The position numbers were made by a program, and so were the translations under genes. The notes under the pieces are model-generated. The model saw nothing but the letters and a program-made list of their open reading frames with translations. It had not been told where the DNA came from and searched no databases. DNA of 10,806 nt from Campylobacteraceae bacterium (GTDB lineage Bacteria > Campylobacterota > Campylobacteria > Campylobacterales > Sulfurovaceae): positions 1 to 10,806 of the forward strand of contig JALUKJ010000195.1 in NCBI GenBank assembly GCA_027056615.1, given 5' to 3'. Within the stretch, counting starts at the first letter, position 1. The number at the start of each line of letters is the position of its first letter. This document shows, in pieces, positions 6,883 through 10,806 of this stretch.

Positions 6883-6924
6883 GATTAAGGTTTTCTGACT
6901 GAAGATACTTCTAGTCACTTAATC
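6883..6924 (-). repeat. Long imperfect hairpin inside the retron leader
   Basis: On the minus strand GATTAAG (6918-6924) pairs with CTTAATC (6883-6889), TGACT (6913-6917) with AGTCA (6896-6900), and GAAG (6908-6911) with CTTC (6901-6904). There is a bulged A, a 6-base bulge on the 3' side and a TAT loop: 16 base pairs in all. It is the most stable-looking element of the leader and a candidate msd stem. Confidence 0.7.
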
Positions 6925-6932
6925 ATGAGTTT

Positions 6933-6938
6933 ATTATA
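6933..6938 (-). promoter_or_regulatory. Second candidate -10 box for the retron operon
   Basis: TATAAT on the minus strand within the third decamer repeat. A transcript from here would start near 6926 and lose the 5' arm of the closing stem, so it would give RT mRNA without a complete a1/a2 structure. It competes with the upstream -10 at 6990-6995. Confidence 0.4.
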
Positions 6939-6962
6939 GCTTAAAATAGCTTAAAATAGCTT
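6933..6962 (-). repeat. Three tandem 10-bp repeats upstream of the retron
   Basis: On the minus strand AAGCTATTTT occurs twice and is followed by AAGCTATAAT, three head-to-tail decamers (the last with 2 changes). The third copy creates a TATAAT -10 box at 6933-6938. The decamer is also the inverted partner of AAGCTATT at 6855-6862. One helical turn per repeat would also suit a protein-binding array. Confidence 0.8.
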
Positions 6963-6989
6963 ATCCTTTTTTCACTTTACACCCCAATA

Positions 6990-6995
6990 ATTATA
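6990..6995 (-). promoter_or_regulatory. Candidate -10 box for retron ncRNA-RT-ATPase transcript
   Basis: TATAAT on the minus strand, 43 bases downstream of the DUF234 ATPase stop. It predicts a start near 6983, which would include both arms of the closing stem of the candidate ncRNA. No clear -35 is present. Confidence 0.45.
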
Positions 6996-7037
6996 TCTCC
7001 ACTTCTTACAATTTTTTAAAACTATTTCTATATATGC

Positions 7038-8366
7038 TTACTCTCTAAAATCTCCAAGAAAATCCTCCTTACTCACCACCAAAAAACTCTCCTCTAACTC
7101 ATGCTTAACCAACTTAGACTTCTTAATAAGTTGATGTTTAACTCTCTCTTTATTGACACTATTTTGCCATTTACATTCAATAAAACAGATATGTTTCTCG
7201 TCCATTACAACAAGGTCTATCTCTTCATTTTTGTTCCACCAACGACCAATTTTTTTGGGGATAAAGTCGATATATTTTGAGGGGTTATACAAAATATCTT
7301 CAGCTACAAAATCCTCAAAAGCAAAAGAGACAAATCGGTCGTTAAAGTTCATCTCAATCTCATCTACTACGCTATCTATCTGATTTATCTCTAACTGATT
7401 ATAGTTTTTATAGACATAGTAGAACCAAAAGTTTAGAAATCTATCTTTAAATTTATATCGTCCCATTTTGCTTTTAAGAGGATTGCTCTCTGTAATAGGT
7501 ATCTCCTTTAGCAAAATATCTAAATCTATTAGTTTAGCTAGATAGCGTGTAATATGGGTTGATGGTACTTGAAGTCGTGAGGCAATATCTCCTATTTTAG
7601 TAGAGCCTTTTGAGATGGTCTCTAAAATTGAAAAGTAGGTTGAGACATCATTCAACTCTTGCTTTAATAAAAAGTTCCCCTCACTATATAGAAATGCATT
7701 TTTGTTTAAGATATTGTGACGAATATTTTCCATAAAGCTTTTATCTACATCATAAAGTTCCAAATATTTAGGCACCGTTCCAAAAGAGGCAAAAATATTC
7801 ATCTCATCTTCTTTTGTAACTGAGGGCAAAAAATCTTTAATGTATTTAAAGGCTAACTGTTTGAGATGAATATTGGTAGTTCTTCGACCATAAAGAGGAG
7901 CAGTATAGTCCAATATTTCAGAGTGCATCATCGAAATAACCGACCCCGATAAGATTAAATGAATATTTTGCTGTTGTAGTTGCATATCCCACAGTCGTTG
8001 AAGTTCACTAGAGAAGGCTTTGTCTATTTTACATAAATTCTGATACTCATCAATAACCAAAACCAACTTTTGCTTAAAATCATACTCATTAAGTAGTTCA
8101 AAGAGTTGTGTAAAACTCTCTAGCTTTATATCTTTTAAGTAGGGTTTATTTAAGAGCTTTAGGAGTTGAGGTTTAATGTTCTCTAACTGTATTAAAAAGT
8201 TTGCTTCAGTAGCATAGATAAAAAGCAGAGGTTTATCTTTGACATACTCATAAATCAATGCCGTCTTTCCAATTCGTCTACGCCCATAAATCACCGTAAA
8301 TGCAGAACCTAACTTTTGATACTCCTGCTCTAATGTTTTTAGCTCATTTTTTCGATTATAGAACAT
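7038..8366 (-). CDS. COG1672/DUF234 family ATPase with nuclease-like C-terminal domain
   Basis: From the ATG at 8366 the protein has 442 residues (MFYNRKNELKTLEQEY). That start has AAAGG seven bases upstream and the family-typical N-terminus; the in-frame ATG at 8381 has no ribosome site. Numbering from 8366: P-loop YGRRRIGKT (27-35), Walker B LVLVIDEY (101-108), a sensor-like strand IHLILSGSVISMM (135-147), YGRRTTNIHL (159-168), a winged helix-turn-helix GDIASRLQVPSTHITRYLAKL (about 259-279), then a DUF234 PD-(D/E)xK-like core EEIDLVVMD to FIECKW (381-400). Such ATPases are common, often orphan genes in archaea and bacteria; their substrate is unknown. It lies upstream of the retron on the same strand but 221 bases away, so membership in the retron system is not implied. 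A DNA-related function is only an inference. Confidence 0.85.
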   Translation of the reverse strand: MFYNRKNELKTLEQEYQKLGSAFTVIYGRRRIGKTALIYEYVKDKPLLFIYATEANFLIQLENIKPQLLKLLNKPYLKDIKLESFTQLFELLNEYDFKQKLVLVIDEYQNLCKIDKAFSSELQRLWDMQLQQQNIHLILSGSVISMMHSEILDYTAPLYGRRTTNIHLKQLAFKYIKDFLPSVTKEDEMNIFASFGTVPKYLELYDVDKSFMENIRHNILNKNAFLYSEGNFLLKQELNDVSTYFSILETISKGSTKIGDIASRLQVPSTHITRYLAKLIDLDILLKEIPITESNPLKSKMGRYKFKDRFLNFWFYYVYKNYNQLEINQIDSVVDEIEMNFNDRFVSFAFEDFVAEDILYNPSKYIDFIPKKIGRWWNKNEEIDLVVMDEKHICFIECKWQNSVNKERVKHQLIKKSKLVKHELEESFLVVSKEDFLGDFRE

Positions 8367-8397
8367 TATGTAGCCTTTCATTATGTTTTATTTCATA

Positions 8398-8403
8398 ATT
8401 ATA
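8398..8403 (-). promoter_or_regulatory. -10 box for the DUF234 ATPase gene
   Basis: TATAAT on the minus strand, 31 bases before the preferred ATG. It overlaps the inverted repeat ATTATG-8 bases-CATAAT (8380-8399), which could be an operator or a 5' leader hairpin. Confidence 0.45.
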
Positions 8404-8438
8404 GGCTACTTTTAATTTGATGGAGTTAAAGAACCACT

Positions 8439-8555
8439 CTACTCCCTATCAGCCAAACTCAAAAGAGCAGGAAGCAAAAGTATATCAATCACCAAGGCTA
8501 CCATTAATGCAAACGCCGTAACAATCCCAAAGTTTTGATTTGGTGAAAAATCAGA
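8439..8555 (-). pseudogene. C-terminal remnant of an RND/MMPL-type exporter
   Basis: The minus strand encodes a 38-residue tail ending in a stop at 8439-8441: SDFSPNQNFGIVTAFALM, then VALVIDILLLPALLSLADRE. This is the last transmembrane helix typical of RND-superfamily/MMPL exporters (SxFxPNQxFGxxTAxAL then LLLPALL). There is no start codon or upstream domain; in frame, a TGA lies inside the adjoining tandem repeat. The rest of an approximately 800-residue protein is absent, so this is the stump of a deleted gene, with the break exactly at the repeat. The nearby stretch on the minus strand around 8824-8885 encodes another hydrophobic piece (VVILMAIAPMSIGGISS) that might be a second scrap, but this is uncertain. 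Confidence 0.75.
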
Positions 8556-8584
8556 ATAAAGGGGTCAAAAATAAAGGGGTCAAA
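8555..8584 (+). repeat. Tandem 15-bp repeat with GGGGTCA core
   Basis: AATAAAGGGGTCAAA occurs twice head to tail (8555-8569 and 8570-8584), perfectly identical. It sits exactly at the broken end of the RND remnant. AAAGGGGTCA motifs are, from my recollection, frequent next to REP-associated (Y1/RayT-type) tyrosine transposase elements in many bacteria, so this may be an end or scar of such an element; no transposase is present here. Confidence 0.8.
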
Positions 8585-8669
8585 GCCTTTTAGTAAACAA
8601 AACTTAAATATAACTTCATCATCCTCTTAATAACCTCCGTTAAATTGGCAATGCCAACCGTAGGTCAAG

Positions 8670-8679
8670 AGCTAATGCC
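8670..8679. repeat. Target-site duplication, left copy (MITE 2)
   Basis: AGCTAATGCC directly before the element, repeated exactly at 8824-8833 directly after it. It has the same 10-bp length as for copy 1 but an unrelated sequence, which fits an independent insertion. Confidence 0.88.
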
Positions 8680-8823
8680 CAATGCCAATAACTTAAGGAT
8701 TTTTTGACCAATTTATAATTCGGGTGTGAACACGCCGATTCCGAAAATGCAGATTACATATAGGGAATCGACGGCTTTAGCCTCGCTATATTTTGGGATT
8801 AATTCCTTAAGTCATTGGCATTG
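8680..8823 (-). mobile_element. 144-bp MITE, copy 2, inverted
   Basis: Exactly 144 bp and the reverse complement of the element at 3565-3708 with three substitutions (about 98% identity). One lies in the left 20-bp terminal repeat (A at 8690 in place of G), one in the ATGCA arm of the central hairpin, where one strand keeps a G-U pair, and one beside the GGCT/AGCC hairpin. It is flanked by a perfect 10-bp target duplication and lies in the scar between the DUF234 gene and the dipeptidase gene. With copy 1 it brackets the accessory genes in opposite orientation, so recombination between the copies would invert, not delete, the 5-kb segment. Confidence 0.92.
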
Positions 8824-8833
8824 AGCTAATGCC
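8824..8833. repeat. Target-site duplication, right copy (MITE 2)
   Basis: AGCTAATGCC, identical to 8670-8679. The preceding G is shared by the element end and the left flank, so the duplication could be counted as 11 bp. Confidence 0.85.
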
Positions 8834-8898
8834 ACCTATGGACATAGGGGCAATCGCCATTAAAATAACAACTGATGGCAACTTAAAATTCCTCAGGT

Positions 8899-10164
8899 TT
8901 AAAGTCTAACCATCACCTCTTCCACCACCCTAAATATCTTCCCCACAGAGTCTAACTTTACCTTTTCATGAGTTGAATGGGGCGAAACAATGGTCGGACC
9001 GATGGAAGCAAACTTTATGTTTGGGTAGTGTTCAAGTAGCACTCCACACTCTAGCCCTGCATGAATGGCTTCATATTTGCTTGTACCATACTCTTTTGTC
9101 ATGGCATCGTTTAGAAGCGAGGTGAACTCATTTATTTCTGGTTTCCATGCTGGGTACTTGTACTCCATTTCTGTTGAAAAGTTATACTTTTGAAAAAGTT
9201 CTAAGTACTGCTCATTTATCGCTTCTAATCCCTCTTCACTCATGGCTCTTGAACTGCACTCTATTTTGGCATGACCGTTTTCAAAGTTGACTATGGCTAG
9301 GTTTATGCTGGTATCGGGTAAATCAAACTCTTCATTATAACTGTTAACTCCTTGTTTAAAATCTGCAAGAAGATTTAAAAACTCATCACTCTCATAGACC
9401 TCTAAAGGCTCATTTAGCTCTTTTACTTTAACCAAATCGTTACCGATTAACGGCTCTGTTGAAGAGAGTCTCATTAGCACATTGGCAGGAATGGAGTTTC
9501 TTCGTTCACCTCCATGACAGGAAGCCACAAGCACCTCTTTGTCTGAGAGATACTCGGCTAAAACTTTTATGGCATTGGGTATGTTTTTATGAATCTCTAC
9601 ACCAGAGTGACCACCTGCCAAACCTGAGACAGAGAGTTCATAATTGTAGGCATAAGCCTCAGATTTATAAAAGCTCTGTTCAGCCAACAAATCAGCCCCA
9701 CCAGCACAGCCAATACAGACGATGCCTTCATCTTCAAAGTCTATGTTTAACATGTATGAAGCACTTAACTCCAAACTTATGGAAGAGGCTCCTATAAGCC
9801 CTATCTCTTCGTCTGCTGTTAGTACAAACTCTAGCTCTTTTCCCTGCTCCATAAGTGCCATCATCATGGCTATAGCCATGCCATTGTCTGCACCCAGTGA
9901 GGAGTCTTTGGCATAGAGCCACCCCTCTTTTTCGTAGGTCTCAATGTGAGGAGCCTTGCCCATACAAACCATGTCATAGTGAGCTTGAAGAGCCAATTTT
10001 GGAGAGCCTTTGCTTATGAGTATGTTTTTACTCTCATCACTCTGAACATTGTAACCATGCTCTTTTGCGAAGTTAAGCAAGTAGTCATATAAGGCTTCTG
10101 TATTTTCACTACAGTGTGGTAGTTTTGTAATTTGTATAAAATGTTCTATAATTTTTTTTTGCAT
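8899..10164 (-). CDS. pepD: Aminoacyl-histidine dipeptidase (M20 family, PepD-like)
   Basis: Cytosolic zinc exopeptidase that hydrolyses Xaa-His dipeptides such as carnosine. It has 421 residues, shorter than E. coli PepD (about 485). M20 signatures appear in order: LALQAHYDMVCMG (57-69, metal ligand His62 and Asp64), DSSLGADNGMAIAM (87-100, bridging Asp93), LTADEEIGLIGA (115-126, catalytic Glu119 and ligand Glu120), NIDFEDEG (140-147, Asp142), the dimerisation/lid domain with SGLAGGHSGVEIHKNIPNA (180-198), and IGPTIVSPHSTHEKV (388-402, metal ligand His396). The GADNG and GGHSG-I motifs separate it from ArgE/DapE-type relatives. The ATG at 10164 follows AAAGAGACAAAG. It is divergent from radA and followed by the scar region with no clear terminator. 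Confidence 0.92.
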   Translation of the reverse strand: MQKKIIEHFIQITKLPHCSENTEALYDYLLNFAKEHGYNVQSDESKNILISKGSPKLALQAHYDMVCMGKAPHIETYEKEGWLYAKDSSLGADNGMAIAMMMALMEQGKELEFVLTADEEIGLIGASSISLELSASYMLNIDFEDEGIVCIGCAGGADLLAEQSFYKSEAYAYNYELSVSGLAGGHSGVEIHKNIPNAIKVLAEYLSDKEVLVASCHGGERRNSIPANVLMRLSSTEPLIGNDLVKVKELNEPLEVYESDEFLNLLADFKQGVNSYNEEFDLPDTSINLAIVNFENGHAKIECSSRAMSEEGLEAINEQYLELFQKYNFSTEMEYKYPAWKPEINEFTSLLNDAMTKEYGTSKYEAIHAGLECGVLLEHYPNIKFASIGPTIVSPHSTHEKVKLDSVGKIFRVVEEVMVRL

Positions 10165-10185
10165 CTTTGTCTCTTTTTTTGAGCT

Positions 10186-10191
10186 ATTATA
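10186..10191 (-). promoter_or_regulatory. -10 box for pepD
   Basis: TATAAT on the minus strand, 21 bases before the dipeptidase ATG, giving a predicted short leader from about 10179. No -35 with correct spacing is present. Confidence 0.5.
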
Positions 10192-10253
10192 TTAAAGAGT
10201 TCTTTAAAACATGACAATTTGACATATATTTAGACTTTTTTATTTTTTTATCC

Positions 10254-10259
10254 TATGAT
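10254..10259 (+). promoter_or_regulatory. -10 box for radA
   Basis: TATGAT preceded by a long T-rich tract (10235-10250), the form usual for Campylobacterota sigma-70 promoters. The TTGACA at 10219-10224 is too far away (29 bases) to be its -35. The predicted start is near 10266. Confidence 0.5.
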
Positions 10260-10287
10260 TAGAACAATAAAGTAGAAAAGAGTAAAC

Positions 10288-10806
10288 ATGGCAAAGAAAA
10301 AAATACTATTTGAGTGTCAAGCATGTGGGCTACAGAGTCCTCGTTGGTTGGGTAAGTGTACAGGTTGTAACCAGTGGGACACCTTTGTTGAGCTTACATC
10401 AGAACAGATAAAGTTTGTAGAAGAGACCAAAAGCAGTAGCTCCTCACCCAAAACAAAAGCCACTTCTATTACCCAAGTTAAACAAGAGAACATAGAACGT
10501 TTTACCTCTGGCTCTAAAGAGTTAGACTTGGTTTTAGGTGGAGGCATAGTCCCTGGTTCACTCACGCTTATAGGGGGTAGCCCAGGAATTGGTAAGTCTA
10601 CTCTACTACTTAAAATAGCTGGAAACCTTGCCAAAGAGAAAATAAACGTTCTCTATGTTTCAGGAGAAGAGTCAGCAGGTCAAATAAAACTACGTGCCGA
10701 CCGTTTAGATGCCAATGAAAAAGCGTTATATCTACTCCCTGAGATAAACCTTCAAACCATTTTAACAGAGATTAAAAGTAAAGATTATGGTTTTATTATT
10801 ATTGAC
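10288..10806 (+). CDS. radA: DNA repair protein RadA, N-terminal part (3' end outside window)
   Basis: RecA-related ATPase (also called Sms) that promotes branch migration and processing of recombination intermediates. The visible 173 residues are about 40% of the usual 450-460. The N-terminal zinc finger is complete, Cys10-x2-Cys13 and Cys24-x2-Cys27 (ECQACG, GKCTGC). A Ser-rich linker follows (49-53), then FTSGSKELDLVLGGGIVPGS, Walker A GGSPGIGKST (96-105), VLYVSGEES (121-129) with QIKLRADRL (132-140), and the beginning of Walker B (FIIID) at the window edge. The start ATG at 10288 has AAAAGAG six bases upstream. The gene is transcribed divergently from pepD out of a 123-base intergenic region. 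Confidence 0.97.
   Translation, partial: MAKKKILFECQACGLQSPRWLGKCTGCNQWDTFVELTSEQIKFVEETKSSSSSPKTKATSITQVKQENIERFTSGSKELDLVLGGGIVPGSLTLIGGSPGIGKSTLLLKIAGNLAKEKINVLYVSGEESAGQIKLRADRLDANEKALYLLPEINLQTILTEIKSKDYGFIIID

Larger units (their letters stand above)
6855..6983 (-). ncRNA. Candidate retron msr-msd RNA
   Basis: Read on the minus strand from a predicted start near 6983, this leader has the layout of a retron ncRNA immediately upstream of its RT. The 5' AAGCTATTTTAA (6951-6962, repeated at 6941-6952) can pair with TTTACAATAGCTT (6855-6867) at the 3' end, 8 continuous base pairs plus three more after a mismatch: an a1/a2-like closing stem. Between them lies a long hairpin (GATTAAG/CTTAATC outer, TGACT/AGTCA and GAAG/CTTC inner, loop TAT). 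An alternative pairing CTTCAG/CTGAAG (6899-6904 with 6875-6880) competes with it. A branching guanosine could be one in the TAAGC repeats. Position, length (about 130 bases) and end pairing support the call; exact msr and msd limits cannot be drawn by eye. Confidence 0.5.
8585..8898. other. Non-coding scar region hosting MITE copy 2
   Basis: Apart from the MITE no gene can be supported. Small palindromes are present: TTGGCA-A-TGCCAA (8645-8657), whose CAATGCCAA equals the outer 9 bases of the MITE repeat, and CCTATG-GA-CATAGG (8835-8848). Short open stretches on the minus strand (for example IANLTEVIKRMMKLYLSFVY up to a TAA near 8590) have stops and no start, and look like debris. With the MITE and its duplication removed, the flanks join as one continuous non-coding stretch. 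Confidence 0.6.

Noticed and set aside
6933..6962. CRISPR-like array of short repeats upstream of the RT
   Set aside because: The repeats are 10-bp direct tandem units without spacers; no CRISPR repeat length and no cas genes.
3565..8823. Composite transposon bounded by the two MITE copies
   Set aside because: Each copy has its own, different, perfect 10-bp target duplication, showing two independent insertions and not one transposed 5-kb unit.
8834..8890. Coding remnant VVILMAIAPMSIGGISS as part of the RND exporter
   Set aside because: Hydrophobic in one frame, but it does not match a recognisable RND motif and runs into a stop; kept only as a remark.
9459..9922. Several overlapping reading frames on both strands inside the dipeptidase gene
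   Set aside because: All overlap conserved M20 motifs of the real gene; no independent start signals.
10317..10634. 105-codon minus-strand frame opposite radA
   Set aside because: Antisense to the RadA zinc finger and Walker A region; Pro/Ser-rich shadow of the complementary codons.
1..10806. tRNA or rRNA genes
   Set aside because: No cloverleaf with a T-loop GTTCRA-type sequence or rRNA-like conserved stretch was seen on either strand.

Overview
The window reads as chromosomal DNA from a Campylobacterota (Epsilonproteobacteria) organism, probably a Sulfurimonas/Sulfurovum/Arcobacter-like genus rather than Campylobacter or Helicobacter proper; the genus is inference. The evidence is the AT-rich composition, promoters with a good TATAAT-type -10 box but no clear -35 box, and a PEB4-type chaperone/PPIase gene directly upstream of class II fructose-bisphosphate aldolase, an order I recall from Campylobacter jejuni.

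Layout. (1) 1-744 (+): C-terminal part of a polytopic membrane protein. (2) 800-2718 (-): peb4-like PPIase followed by fba. (3) 2846-3502 (+): endonuclease III. (4) 3565-3708: a 144-bp MITE with 20-bp perfect terminal inverted repeats and a perfect 10-bp target duplication, inserted in a palindrome between convergent genes. (5) 3727-4487 (-): a STAS-like DUF4325 gene preceded by the broken 3' end of its former upstream partner. (6) 4488-6816 (-): a two-gene cassette, a retron-type reverse transcriptase overlapping an OLD-like ATPase with a C-terminal TOPRIM-like domain. The 170 bases upstream of the RT carry inverted repeats and hairpins arranged like a retron msr-msd non-coding RNA. (7) 7038-8366 (-): a COG1672/DUF234 ATPase with a nuclease-like C-terminus. 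(8) 8382-8898: a scar region holding the last 38 codons of an RND/MMPL exporter, a tandem GGGGTCA-type repeat and a second MITE copy in opposite orientation. (9) 8899-10164 (-): M20-family aminoacyl-histidine dipeptidase (PepD-like). (10) 10288-10806 (+): N-terminal part of RadA.

Housekeeping genes (fba, peb4, nth, pepD, radA) flank an accessory island of about 5.3 kb, from roughly 3.5 to 8.9 kb. The island has a copy of the same MITE near each edge and contains gene fragments and a probable anti-phage retron. In the proposed system the RT would make msDNA from the upstream ncRNA, and the RNA/DNA-RT complex would hold the ATPase/TOPRIM nuclease inactive until infection disturbs it. The gene content resembles Retron-Eco8 (RT plus OLD-type nuclease). 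The RT is divergent (YSDD in place of the usual YADD, degenerate NAxxH motif) and the candidate ncRNA is short, so the system deserves experimental checking. The functional model is inference from the family; the gene order, motifs and repeats are visible in the sequence.
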